Below, piece after piece: positions 18,764-30,355 of a stretch of DNA of 64,000 nt (its first letter is position 1; each line of letters begins with the position of its first letter). The notes under the pieces were generated by a model. It saw nothing but the letters and a program-made list of their open reading frames with translations. It ran no database searches and had not been told where the DNA came from. The DNA is from Timema cristinae (taxonomy: Eukaryota; Arthropoda; Insecta; Phasmatodea; Timematidae). A program made the position numbers and the translations under genes. The stretch is from contig JBCFYV010011164.1 in NCBI GenBank assembly GCA_039000515.1, positions 40,120,566 through 40,184,565 of the forward strand, given 5' to 3'.

Positions 18764-20780
18764 GTGATCACTACACCAATATCTCATTTCCTGCTTCTTT
18801 TAATATTGGATCATAATGACAAAATTCCATGTTAGTTGAATGATCAGCATCTATGAGGAGAATTGTAGTCCATGAATTTTATGTTTTTATTTGTCTTTAG
18901 TTAAACCAGTATATTATGATAGTATGAGTAAAACAAGATCTATTGAAGAAAAACATCTTCGTTTTTAAGAGAAATGGGAACTAAAATATTTTGTATTTAA
19001 GTGAAGACTAAGTTGGAATTCCAGGTTTTTACAACTATTAATCTACAGATCAGTTTCTCTGAGTTTGTTACATGTGTATACTAGCTATGTCCAGGAGCAC
19101 ATATTTATGTCGATATCTGTTTTATTTAATGAAACAAAAACTTCCAAGAGGTCAAGATTAACTGACCAGCATCTATCTTAGATTTTGAAAATTAGGTCAG
19201 CTCAAGACATTAAAATTCCAGATTTTGATGATTTTCTGTTAGGAAAACGATACCAAGGGTCCACTAAAAATAATATAGTATGTAACAATTAAGAATGTAT
19301 GATTTTGTTATGTTAAATTTTTATTTTATCTTTTTGATGTTTAATTATTTATGAATATAACATATTATTAGGGTGTCTATTGAGTTGGAGAAACAAAAAT
19401 TAGCAACTTTTTGGTGACTTTTTTTGACCACAAAAGTCCTTTGATAAATGGTTGACTATTATATAATGCGTATATCGGCATAATGCACTCACATGAAACA
19501 TTAAACTTTAACTAGATGGCCAACGTTAACTTTGTCTGTGGTATCATGGTAAAAACAATCGGGCAACTTGCTGCTAGCACATGGCATCATAGGTTGTGGG
19601 CTTTATAACTAAAATATTGAAAATGTGTGGCGTTTCAATGACTTTCGTGACTTTTTTTATTAGTGATTTTTTCGGGACTCTCATGATTATGCAACATCTT
19701 GTTATAAACAAATGTTGGTTTGGGAATAATTTTAAGTATACCATTTAGATTTAAGTAGGATGTGAACATAAAAATATCAGACAGCAAAAAGTATTTAAAA
19801 TAATCCTAAAAAAAATCTTATCTTACTTATTTATAAATGTAGCCCTCAACATAATGCAACTTTTATAATCTGGCCTGTTGTACAAAATGAGTTTGACATG
19901 CCTGTCTAGAGGTTAAAGTTTAGGTCAATTCTCGATGCACGCCGATATTACGGAGGTTGGTTTAGTTAAAACATAACCTATAAACTGAAAATGTGCTTGC
20001 TACCACAGGTTTATGAAATACTTAGTCTTTGTGCTTAGCGTACATTACAACTCAACTATATTCCATTCACGATAGGTTTTTACCTGGATGACAGTTCGAA
20101 ATTCATATGTTTAGGTTTTGGTTTGCCAACACTTGTAAAAGATCACAGTTTTGTTATAAATGTAAAGATCTTTAATTACCTGTTATATATTACATTTAAA
20201 ATAACGTAAACTTAAGTTTTCTCATAGTATTCCATTTTTTAAAATAATTTCTTTTTATCCAACTTGAAACAATATTTTAAACATAGTTAAAAGTACTTAT
20301 TTTTCATTTTGGAATGTTACTGATTTTGTGTATTAAAGTGCAAACATCAAATATTTTATTACAGGCATCATATTTACTTGGAAAAGAGAAAATTGTTGTC
20401 ATATTTTTACATACAATAAATGATTTTATGATTATTTTATCGTATTTTGAAATATTGAACTGAATAAAATATTTTCATCAACTGCATGTCTGCATCATTG
20501 TAAAAAACTTGTCTACTGTTAAGTTAAATCATATGGTTTAGATTCGTCAGCCGCCATTTTGAAGCTATGTTCGTTAAAAGTTTTTGTGAAAGTGGTGTTA
20601 ATATTTTTTTAAGGGGAATAAAACTATAAATAAACTTTGTGTCCGACCTCAAATAAATATATAAATAATATTGGCTTAAATTACTGTGATTAACTATCAC
20701 ATTAATATATTACCATTTGTTTTCATTACAGTGATCCAAAGTGATAGATGTCAGCTGTTGACGTAGTGATATATAAGGGA
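18764..20780. other. Intergenic, no gene recognised
   Basis: AT-rich sequence. At about 19372-19690 the ends agggtgtctattgagttgg and gattttttcgggactctcat frame a stretch rich in gtgactttttt. This could be an old DNA-transposon remnant, but the ends do not pair convincingly. Confidence 0.5.
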
Positions 20781-20792
20781 CTAATTCTAGTA

Positions 20793-21074
20793 TTATTATT
20801 ATTATTATTAGCACCGCGTCTTACTACCCGTTCGGGTTATACGCACTTACGCTAATGTGTAATGGTAGGGTGATTGTGAGATGAAATGAAGGACCTACAG
20901 CTTAACGTGGAATCCGAACCACGGTGGAGGCCTGGCATTCCCCACATTAACAAGATGTCTTGTCAGAGGTGAAGGAAGGGTTTGGTAATCAGATAAATCT
21001 TTGCCGGGACCGAGGATTGAACCCCGGCCGCCAGCATAGAAGTCTGACACCTTACCCCTAGACCACCAGGTCAC
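20793..21074 (-). repeat. SINE-1 copy, full length with target duplication
   Basis: On the - strand it starts GGTGACCTGGTGGTCTAGGG, continues with the B-box GGTTCAATCCTCGG, and ends in the shared tail and (AAT)n. CTAATTCTAGTA occurs at both edges (20781-20792 and 21075-21086), a 12-bp target duplication. This is the best full-length copy. Confidence 0.92.
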
Positions 21075-21541
21075 CTAATTCTAGTAACATTTCGAGCTGT
21101 CATCCAGGTAAACTTAGCTTGTGAATGCCTTATAGATTCAAACACTTTATCAACCAAAAATGAATATGAACTTATCAAAAAGGACGTATAGCAGAAGGCA
21201 TAAAGAACAAAATGTTACCATGACAAACATGACTACCAATATTGGCACAGTAAATAGTCCTAGATCTAAATAAATAAATGTTAAATTGCTATGCCAACAA
21301 GTGACATTTCCAAAAAATAACTCGTGGATGACAATTTTGTGAAAATAGGTAGAGTAATATAGGGTAGTTTCATTGTAAAATATAAAATAGGAATCAAAGA
21401 ACAAATAAAATATTTTGATTTTAAAGAATTTAATAAGAGTAGACTTTTTTTAACTTTTATTATTTTAGTCAATCCATTTTAATCACAAAATATTTTGAAT
21501 AAATTAATTTTTTTTTCAGACTTTGTGTTTGTCATTTCAAG

Positions 21542-21547
21542 TTTATT
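21542..21547 (-). promoter_or_regulatory. PIGF polyadenylation signal
   Basis: AATAAA on the - strand, about 33 bases after the PIGF stop codon. Confidence 0.6.
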
Positions 21548-21579
21548 ATTTTAAATTAGAAGAATGGCTGCAATCAGAA

Positions 21580-22302
21580 TCACCAGTCTTTTCTGCCAAG
21601 TTTTACAGTTCTAGAGTAAGTTGTTGACAATTTGGGTACCATAGTGATAAGCATAATAAGGTTGGATGCTGTGTGTCCAAGAAGAGCTCCTACCGAGCAC
21701 GGCACGGGCCACGCTTGCCATGGTCGGTCCCAGTCCAAAGGGATAACAAACGCACCCAGCCATGTACCAAACAACGTGAATTGCATATTGCGCACCAACA
21801 TAACCCCCAAGAGGTCTGGTGTTGGCCGTATACCCAACAGCAAACTGAGGACAGAGTGTGCACCCACGTTCAGGCATGCTGGAAATATTGTTAAGACGCA
21901 CAACAGCAAGCTTAGCATGTAAGTTTCTTCATGCTTGCTAAATACCTCGGCGCCAAACAAAATGGCGATACAGAAATACACAGCTGACATTGCCACCAAC
22001 GTCGCTCCACTCTTGAAAAACTCACGTACTCGATTCCTTATACTCCCTTTCTTCCTATGTCTATCATCTTGTCGTCTGCCAATCGGTAGGTCTTTTCGGA
22101 CAAAACGATAATTTCCAACTAGATATTTAATACACTCTGCAAAAGCAAATAAACAAAGAATTGGAAGGAAAGAGTTATTTCCTATTATATACAAATAATC
22201 AGTGAAGTAGAGGATACTGATGATGATTGGGAAATAAATACAGGACAAAGCACTGTAGAATGTGACTAACATGCCATTTTGAGTTTCGTCCAAGGCAGCC
22301 AT
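21580..22302 (-). CDS. PIGF: PIGF, GPI-anchor biosynthesis membrane protein
   Basis: PIG-F is an endoplasmic-reticulum membrane protein that stabilises PIG-O and PIG-G, which add ethanolamine phosphate to the GPI anchor. The 240-residue frame (family about 220) has six clear hydrophobic segments near residues 12-40, 44-62, 99-117, 127-157, 163-189 and 199-223. A basic loop (RRQDDRHRKKGSIRNR, about 76-91) lies between segments 2 and 3. The family signature FGTWLGAFVIPLDWDRPWQ is at 178-196, and WPVPCSVGALLGH follows. The whole coding region is one exon. The first ATG (22302) is used because tttcag lies just upstream and no longer frame exists. Small + strand open frames inside it are shadows. 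Confidence 0.93.
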   Translation of the reverse strand: MAALDETQNGMLVTFYSALSCIYFPIIISILYFTDYLYIIGNNSFLPILCLFAFAECIKYLVGNYRFVRKDLPIGRRQDDRHRKKGSIRNRVREFFKSGATLVAMSAVYFCIAILFGAEVFSKHEETYMLSLLLCVLTIFPACLNVGAHSVLSLLLGIRPTPDLLGVMLVRNMQFTLFGTWLGAFVIPLDWDRPWQAWPVPCSVGALLGHTASNLIMLITMVPKLSTTYSRTVKLGRKDW

Positions 22303-22313
22303 TGTGATATCCT
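22300..22313 (-). promoter_or_regulatory. PIGF start codon with splice acceptor nine bases upstream
   Basis: On the - strand taatttcag ends at 22312, then gatatcaca precedes ATG. This implies a 5'-UTR intron. Strong candidate donors upstream on the same strand are GAAG/GTAAGTACTT near 23991-24000 and TCAG/GTAAGGCGC near 24948-24957. The choice between them cannot be made from sequence alone. Confidence 0.55.
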
Positions 22314-22334
22314 GAAATTAAACAAAATAAATAT

Positions 22335-22342
22335 ATTTATTA

Positions 22343-22382
<40 letters not shown>

Positions 22383-22592
22383 GCACCACATCTTACTACC
22401 CGTTCGGGTTATACGCTCTTACGCTAATGTGTAATGGTAGGGTGATTGTGAGATGAAATGAAGGACCTACAGTTTAACGTGGAATCCGAACCACGGTGAT
22501 GGCCTGGCATTCCCCACATTCACAAGATGTCTTGTCAGAGGTGGAGGAAGGGTTTGAAAATCAGATAAATCTGTGCCGGGACCGAGGATTGA
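22335..22592 (-). repeat. SINE-1 copy, 5'-truncated, in PIGF 5' intron
   Basis: (TTA)n at 22339-22381 is followed by the tail TTACTACCCGTTCGGGTTAT and the SINE-1 body. It breaks off at gggaccgaggattga, inside the B-box. It probably lies in the 5'-UTR intron of PIGF. Confidence 0.85.
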
Positions 22593-24100
22593 TACAATTA
22601 AATGTTTGTTTTCATGTATTACTAAAGAATTTTGACTTGGACATGTGATTTAATGACTACAGGCTAGTTTATTAATTTGCCCCTACTGTGACCATGTTGT
22701 AATTTTACTTAGTTAAGCTTCATCGTTCCACTCGTGTGAATATATATGATATAGATTTTAATAAAAATATAAGAGCTTTTAGGATTTAGTCTAGTTTATG
22801 AATATTATATTGCTATGTTTAAAAGTGGATTGACTTCTATGCTAGTTCAGAGGTCAAAGCGTTCCCAACACTGTTGTAGAATATGATTTTAAAAAATTAT
22901 ATATTGTGGAGTAGGAGAATACTAATTATGTTGTCAGATGAAGCCAATCACTATTTTATCAATTTGTCAATGTTTCTATTGTAGTTATTAATGCTCTATG
23001 GTAGAGCTATTTTCATCATGAATTCTTTTTCCAAAAGGTGTAAGCATAGTAAGCCTCTAAAGTAAAATTATTATAAGTCTAAATTGAAACATTTATAAAT
23101 AGGCATAATATATTTCTTTGTGGGGTTCCCTCCCACCTTCCAGATACATAGGAATATTTTGGGGATAGTATTGAATGAAGGTGAGATTATTTTTGTCAGT
23201 GTCAACATTTTTTACAGGCAGCTATATAAACAAGAGCCTAAGGTTTCCAATTATAACAAATCAAACCTCAAAAAATTCCAAACCATAAAAAAGTATATTC
23301 TAAAACTCACCTAATGTTAATGTTCCACCATAAGCCGTTCCTTGCGTTATTGAAACTTTCCTATCAGAGTTGAGGCAACTTTAATTACAGCCCAATGGTG
23401 ATTTTACATAGGTATATTTATTAAGATGCATAAAGCATCCGTAAGCACTACATTTTTCTCTTTTTAAGTAACATAGCTGAATTTTGCAAATCACTAACCA
23501 TTGTTTTATTATAATTAATAAAAATACTTTGAACGTCCTCCAACAAAACATTTTAAAACAGATACACTGCACTTGAGCAGATTGCCAAACATCTAAACTT
23601 CATAGGAAATATTTTAGCATCTCATATATTTTGAATAAAACTAACCAACCTAGCTTAACCTAACCTTTCATGTTTGAATAAATAATAACTTTAATTAGGT
23701 AACTATCAATGGGACTCATGCTTTAAAATACCAATTAACTTATGTGTTTTTTTAAGAATTTCTAATTCAACAAAGAAAAAAATTAAGAATCCCGCCCTCG
23801 GATCACACTAGAGCTTATATCTGTACATAATTTTGACAAAGGGGTTTTTGATTACAAAATTTATGTCAAAGATCTGAACAGTACTATTTTAAATTATTAA
23901 ATATAGCCTGTTCTGTAGTATCTTTTATGCCTTTTAACACTTTTGTCAAATTACGTAGTATGGAACCAATAAAATAACAACACCAAGTACTTACCTTCAA
24001 GTCTTTCCCTCTGTTTGTTTAATTATTTTTTATTTTTGTAGATATTCAGTAAGTGAGCTGAAAAACTCCCCATACACAATACGCCAACATACTAAAACAT
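22593..24100. other. Upstream region of PIGF, no coding exon seen
   Basis: AT-rich DNA without coding exons or repeat families shared with the rest of the window. It may include the PIGF 5'-UTR intron. Confidence 0.5.
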
Positions 24101-24104
24101 TTTG

Positions 24105-24860
24105 AACTAGGCACGAGCTTAATTCTAAAAAGAATAATAGATAGCGCTAAAGCACAGGTATAGCTCTATAAAGTCACATAGTCTTCATAGATTTGGAGCC
24201 CGGTTCTGCTAGAAATTTTGAAAAATTAACTTTAAATTTACATTACACATTTAACTAGCCCTTTACGAATGTCAACATTAAGGTACCACAGTTTAAATAT
24301 TTGAAATTGAGGCACGAGCACAACAGATGGGAATTGTATTAATAGGTGCCTACAACAATCCTTTATAGATTTGGATCCTGGTTTTTCTGGAAAATGTGAA
24401 AAAATTAACTCGTGTCACAATTTCAAATATGAAAACCTAGGCACCTTAAAAATCTCGATCTATAATGCTATTTTTATGTGTAAGTAATGTAAATTCAAAG
24501 TTAATCTTTTCAAAATTTTCCTAAGACTCTGGTTACATATATATGTAGGATTGATGTAGGGATCAAGTATTACAATACCAATCAAGTGTGCTTGTCTCAC
24601 AATATCAAACATAGAAACTGTGGCACCTTAAACTTAGTGATTTTAGAAGGATAAGTTCATGTGTGATGTAAATTCTAAGTTAATTTTCAGAAGAACCAAA
24701 TTCCTAAACTATGTAGTTTTGATTAGGCAGCTATTACTATAATCCCTTTCTAGTGTGCTTGTGCCACAATTTCAAATGTAGCTCGTTAAGTCTGGCAATC
24801 TTAGAGGACTATTTTCATGTGTAATGTAAATTAAAAATTAATTTTATCTCAATTTCCACA
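24105..24860. repeat. Cluster of old inverted and direct repeat units (about 190 bp each)
   Basis: The unit reads roughly gttaattttcagaa-aacc, then gtgtgcttgtgccacaattt, then atgtgtaatgtaaatt. At least two forward units occur (about 24500-24690 and 24690-24850) and two reversed units (about 24110-24260 and 24290-24420). They are diverged by an estimated 20-30 percent and non-coding. Confidence 0.6.
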
Positions 24861-25380
24861 TCAAATTTTTTACAGTCAATCAGAATTTAGAAAGTCGAAG
24901 GAAGTGAACAATTGGCTCACATATAAAACAATACTGCGCCTTACCTGAAATCCCCTCGTGCCCTGCAGTTTGAGAAACCCTTATCTAAGCTACCGAAAAC
25001 ACAATTTCAGACACGTATGAAGTGCGAACTTTGTATGTCGATGAAGCCACATATTACCTATAAGAAGGAACCAAAATATATTTTTTAAATATTTTCAGTC
25101 TTTGAATCAATATTTACTCGCTTATGTGGAGACATTGTTGAAATGAACACGAAAATAAATAGTTTACATTTAATATCTAATAAACAAAACTAAATTTAAA
25201 TAGCTGAAAAAATACCTACATTTATGGCACAACTGCAAGCACGATAACAATGGTTCTTTTATGTGAAGGCAGTGTTGCAATGAACATTAAAAGAAAATTA
25301 ATAGTTTAAATGTACTATTTAAAAATGAATTAATTTGAGAGAATCATTCTAGTAAGCGCTTTAGCTTATCAAACAAATTG
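24861..25380. other. AT-rich intergenic DNA
   Basis: No gene or repeat recognised. TCAG/GTAAGGCGC near 24950 on the - strand is a possible splice donor for a PIGF leader exon. Confidence 0.4.
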
Positions 25381-25389
25381 GTCTGTTAG

Positions 25390-26120
25390 TAATAGTTTCT
25401 AATAGTTTTGGAAATCCCCCCCACCCCCAATCCCAATCATCATTTCTCTAACTCCCATTTAAACACTTATAGTTTTAAGACTTATATCGTTATCTATTAG
25501 TTGTATTTCTAACTGCCAGCCAAATTTCAATTTTCTAGTGTATATAAAAAAAATATAAATTCTTCCCTCACCCCTTAATTTCCTGGAGTTCCATTTTAAA
25601 TGTTCAAACTCAATAGTTATTTGGAATTGTGCATTTACTATCCTGCCAAATCTCAATTTTATACCACATTACATTGAGATGTTGTTTCTATTTGTTTTGT
25701 AGATTTAGAACCTCACCATTCCCCAATCCCCTTTTCTAAACTCACTTTGAGAAATTTAGAGCCTAATATTATTTTGGCTCTTTGGAGTTTGATTTCTACC
25801 TTCTGATATTTTTTTTATATCTCATCTCAAAAGGTTTTTTTCTATTATAGTCCATCACTGCTATTTTATTGGATGCCATCTTAAATAACAATAATTATTA
25901 TTATTTAAATGTTTATTTATTTTGGTTCCCATGTCTGCTTAACAAATTTAAGTTCTTTACCACACATAAAGATAATTGAATGTATTAGTTTTGGAAATGT
26001 TGAGCTCCTTATTCCCATCCATCCGACCATTTCTCCAACTCCCACTGAAATATTCCAAATTTTAATATTTATTTGGTTATCTTGATGGGTCCTTATACAC
26101 AAGGTTATGCATTTTGATCT
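25390..26120. repeat. Degenerate C-rich repeat units
   Basis: Imperfect units start near 25405, 25565, 25715 and 25995. They share a pattern of ttggaaat, a C-rich stretch (cccaatcccaatcat, ccattccccaatcccc, ttcccatccatcc), then tctccaactcccattt-aa-att. They are highly diverged and have no frame. Confidence 0.4.
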
Positions 26121-26399
26121 CTTTATAACGGATTTATCTCTATTATATACCTGGATGGACATCTGTAGCTGAAATTTTCAATCAGTCGGCTACCTACCAT
26201 TGTGTTAGAGAGAAGGAAATCTTCGGGTATCTCCTTCTTCTTACACCCATACAAGACAAAGTGACATTTTGACATCGTTCATGTATTTAATATATTAGAA
26301 TACAACATTGTGTGATTAGTTAAATGAAATAAATTTGTTTGTTATGCTCTTCAAAGCTTTTGCTTAGTTCGAAATTGATTAATTTTTTCTTTAAATAAG

Positions 26400-26920
26400 T
26401 TGATGTAATTACGGAGCTTGAACGCTAACCACTCGACCGCCACCATCTCGTCCTAAAAGTCGCAACGCACTGGTACATATTCGACGCGTCAAACTTCTCT
26501 TGCGATTTTCTCGAAAACGCCTAAGTAGTACGCCTTACTACTTGCTCATTATGTTTTCCTAATGGACTACTATAAGTGTACAAAGTTTGAAGATAATCCG
26601 TGATACGAACGTCGTGGCCTCCCCTTGTCAGTGATGTTAAGAAAAATAGTTCAATATTGTATGCAATACTGCTATCTAGTAACGGTATTAAGCATTTATA
26701 GTTGATTTTTTCTTAGTAGCGAACTAAGAACGACAGAAGAGTCGTGAATGACAAACCCTCACTCCAGAGCGGATGAACGAGAGCGAAAAAGTTGTGAGTA
26801 ATTGCGGTGAAAATGACTCGCTCGCGAAGCGAGAGTCATTTGTTCACAGCTCTTGTTCAAAAGTCGTTCAATTTGAATGACTCGCTCGCGAGCGACCTAC
26901 CACTACTATAGTAGTGTGTA
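26400..26920. repeat. CpG-rich palindrome-bearing segment
   Basis: A CpG-richer island in AT-rich DNA. It contains the near-palindrome ATGACTCGCTCGCGAAGCG at 26813-26839 (continuing AGAGTCAT), a second gactcgctcgcgagcgac near 26879-26896, and the perfect palindrome CACTACTATAGTAGTG. Near 26412-26440 the reverse strand reads GTCGAGTGGTTAGCG, like a tRNA 5' half. It is probably an unclassified element. Confidence 0.4.
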
Positions 26921-26924
26921 CACT

Positions 26925-27125
26925 GTACGGTAGCCCCACGGCTTCTTTGGTGCTGACAGTCAACATTTAGGTATAAACTTAAATTTTGACTGTCAGAAGT
27001 GGCAGCTGCTAAACACATGTTTTTGCAGATCATTTGGTTCAGCGTAGGGATATATAATTTGGTCTGGTAACTTTTAAAAGCCGTCAGCTGTCACTCAGCA
27101 CCAAAGAGGCCATGGGGCTACTGTA
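26925..27125. mobile_element. Short MITE with terminal inverted repeats
   Basis: GGTAGCCCCACGGCTTCTTT then GGTGCTGACAG at the left is mirrored at the right by the complement of AGTAGCCCCATGGCCTCTTT then GGTGCTGA-TGACAG. It is about 200 bp with no coding capacity. Confidence 0.7.
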
Positions 27126-27152
27126 GCTAGGATAAAAGACCCTACAGAAAGG

Positions 27153-27673
27153 CCAGTCTACAACCAACATACCCGCTTGTCGGACTCGCAACTACGCAAT
27201 CGCAAATCCACTCGTAATTACGCTTTTATTAAATACAAAATAGACTGTCTACAATGAAAAGTCGTAAAACGTAATTCCAACCAATAGGAACACACATCAA
27301 TGATGACTATAAGAGTCAAATTCATATTAATGTTTCCAAATAAGAAATAAATATTTAAATGGATAAATACACATGATTTTAATTGGAAATCCTGTATTCA
27401 TTACTATACATTTCCAAGCGTTTTTGTCATAGACCAAATAACTTCAAATTATTTGATTTTAGTAGTCCATCCATATTTGTTTTTTGATTGGCTGAACGCA
27501 AGCCAACGCAACTACATAAACGCAAGAGATGGACAATGTTCATCTCCTCCCGACAAGCTGGTCCGACAGTTCCGACATACGATTGTGTTTGCGTAAGCTA
27601 TTGTAGACAGACAAAATTACGTTATTTCGTAGTTGCGAGTCCGACAAGCGGGTGCGTTTGGTTGTAGACGGGC
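27153..27673. mobile_element. MITE with 45-bp inverted ends, hAT-like duplication
   Basis: The left end CCAGTCTACAACCAACATAC, then CCGCTTGTCGGACTCGCAAC, is repeated in reverse at the right (27625-27673). CAGAAAGG before it and CAGAAGGG after it look like an 8-bp target duplication with one mismatch, suggesting hAT mobilisation. Confidence 0.75.
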
Positions 27674-27681
27674 CAGAAGGG

Positions 27682-28219
27682 AATTTCTACTTCCGGTCTA
27701 GATAGCAGTTTATTCTACCAAATAACCAATATATGATAATATTCTAGTACGAAATAAAGCCTTAGAGATTGGGATTCCTACTAAAAATCAGGTTTTATAG
27801 ATACCAGAGATGATAGATACCATGCTTCCTACAAACCTATAACCTAAATTATCTTTTGATAGTAAAAATTATACACAAAGTACATTATTCAAACAAATAT
27901 AATACAGTTTTTAGCTAACTTGTTTCAAATTTCAACATAATATAGATTCTGAAAGCAATATAGTAGATATGACCCAACTTTTTTTTTTAAAGGTAATATA
28001 TTAAAACTTTCTACAAGCCTAATCTTCTTCCAGGATCACTATCAACTTAAAGTAACGTTCACCTAAAGTTTAGTTAACTTAGAAAACAGATGTGTGATCA
28101 CGATTCACGTAATTTACCCTAACATCTCTAGCCAAAAATCTGCATTCTCGAATATAAGTGATTTTTACTATTTGTAAAGTGATCTGTGAATGTTTACATT
28201 TTTCAATCTATATAATAAA
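27682..28219. other. AT-rich spacer, nothing recognised
   Basis: The spacer between the 27.2-27.7 kb MITE and the pogo-like element. It has no open frame or repeat. Confidence 0.6.
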
Positions 28220-28730
28220 TACCGTGGTGAGGGGTGACTTTGCTCCACTTTTTTAATTTGAGATGCATTTTCGTTTCTATCTCCAACAATATTTTAGGAA
28301 GGAAAAATTTAATTGTGTATATATCTTATATAAAGGTCCAGTAGTAATACTGTGCACTTTATTTTTTATTTATTTGTGCATATTGTGATGGAAGCTAATT
28401 TTAATTTTGGAGCAATGTATCCTCATAGGGATAGGATACTTTGCTCCAGTTATTAAAATATACTTCTAAACCAAGGGAATGATGAATTAGTGCAAAGTAA
28501 ACCTACAATGTGTTGTATTATGCACCAACAATTTTATTTTACACATTTGACAAGGTTTAACACTTGATATTTTGATGTTGGGAACAAAATACAAAATTCT
28601 ACAACAAAATTTTATTAAATCGAAGGCAATACACATTAAAAACTCTTTTAAAATACATTAAAATGGCAACTAAATGTACTGTAGGTACTAAAATACAAGA
28701 CCAACATGTAATTATCGTTTCAAGCACAAG

Positions 28731-29468
28731 TTAAAACCACCAATGTTTACTGAGCTCTGGTATTTCATAAAAGCCACGTTTTGACACCAATTTTGGCTCT
28801 GTTATGTGTCCAATTACATCCTCCCAAACATAACTATTTACATCAGGTTTTTCAGGCCACTTCCATGACTTCAAAGATCTCTGCATAGCACGTATTACCA
28901 CTTCTTGGTCAGTAAAACTTACAATTTTCCCCGGGAAGTATTCTCCTTCGTAAGTAAACACAACATATTCTCCTACAACTCTTTTTACTTTCTGTAAGGA
29001 CAGCAGATCTGCGTAACTTTTCTCTCCTAAAGATAATGAATCCAACTGTTTTTCAGCTTCATTCTCCTGTTCAAACTCTTCAGCCTCTTGCATCAAATCA
29101 ACATCAAGGTCACTAGTTTCACCAGTATCATCTCCGGCAATATAAGTACATTTAAGCTTGAGCTTCTTGATCTTATTTGGAGCTTTCATCTTGATGACAG
29201 TTGATGGCACATTTTTTGAAGTACTGGTACTGGTAGTAGGTTTTGATTTATCTTGTAGTACCTCAGGACCAACACTCTTCCCTGGGACAACGTCAACTTT
29301 CTTTCGCTTGATAAACTTTGGTTGAGTAAATTCAGTTCTCTTAGCCTCTAAAGATGCCAAGAATGATGCATCTATATCCTTAGTCGGATCGTTTAAATTT
29401 CCTGGTAATCTTGCCAACAAAGGTGCAACATCTACAGGAACTACCCCACATTTTTTGAATCCTGCCAC
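28731..29468 (-). pseudogene. pogo-like transposase, C-terminal region with SH3/Tudor-like module
   Basis: A 245-residue frame continuing from the catalytic part. It opens with AGFKKCGVVPVDVAPLLARLP, the segment that normally follows the DDE domain in this transposase type. A low-complexity acidic linker with a run of Thr/Ser follows. Near residues 165-225, VGEYVVFTYEGEYFPGKIVS then KSWKWPEKPD and SYVWEDVIGHI resemble a small beta-barrel module seen in several transposon-encoded proteins. The module's job is not known. It could bind DNA or chromatin, which is inference. Confidence 0.7.
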
Positions 29469-30355
29469 TAAATTTTTTTTTCATTTGGTTGAATAACTTC
29501 CAGGAGTTTCTTTAGTAAGAGTGGGAAATGTTGTTTCTCAAGAGAATAGCTTTTCATTCCCCAAGTGGTTTCTTTCCATTCTGCCAGTATCTTTCTCCAA
29601 GCCACCTTCATTGGCCTAAAGAAGGTAACATCTAGTGGCTGTGTGAGGTGTGTGCTGTTAGGTGGCAAGCATACAAAAGATATATTATGGTCCTGACAAA
29701 GTTGTAAGACTTTAACTGAAAAATGTGATGACAAATTGTCACAAATTACAACTTTTTTTCCACTCAATTTCTTAAGTTTAGGCAGCAAAAGGCTTTCAAA
29801 CCAATCACCAAAGGAGTTAGATTCAAACCATCCACTTGGGCTTGTGCTATACCTACAACCAGCGGGCCCATTTTCTGTCCAAGTGTCCCACAGATTTGCT
29901 GCCCGGTACACTACATAGGGTGGTAGAAATTCACCAACCGCACTACCAGAAAACATAAGGGAAATGCTGCTTTTGGATGTGTTGCGAATTTTTTCAGGAT
30001 ATTTCATTCCACGTTTAACTATAACTTTTTTTTGACCCGGGTTATCAGTCAAATTTGATTCATCAAAGTTCCATATGTTCTCCGGAGGTACATCCTTGAC
30101 ACTCTCACCTAAATTTGTTATGTAATCACGTAAAGTTTGCTCATTAATTGCGGCACGAGCACGTTTTATGTTGGATGCAAAACGTGTTGATAGCTCTCGA
30201 TGACGCTTTACAAAAGAGGAAGCCCATTCCGTGCCCGGGACATTGTTTTTAAACTTTTTTATCAGCCGTCCAGTTCTTGACAAATATGATTTAACAATCA
30301 TTCTTAGATCCAGAAGGTCCAGGGGAAGCCATACTCGCTGAACATCATGATGCAT
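29468..30355 (-). pseudogene. pogo-like transposase, DDE catalytic domain
   Basis: A 295-residue frame. The part from LLDLRMIVKSYL through FVKRHRELSTR is the end of the CENP-B-type DNA-binding region. The catalytic acids appear in order in NFDESNLTD (about residue 97), VVICDNLSSH (about 206) and THLTQPLDVTFFRP (about 239). Between them lies the WFESNSFGDWFESLLLPKLK region. Cutting and joining of DNA at TA sites is the family role. It ends near an A9 run where the reading shifts into the next frame. Confidence 0.88.

Noticed and set aside
19372..19690. Possible transposon with ggtgtct and gggactct ends
   Set aside because: The two ends do not pair as inverted repeats and no target duplication is visible.
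21632..21922. + strand and frame-shifted open frames inside PIGF
   Set aside because: They are shadows of the PIGF coding region on the other frame or strand.
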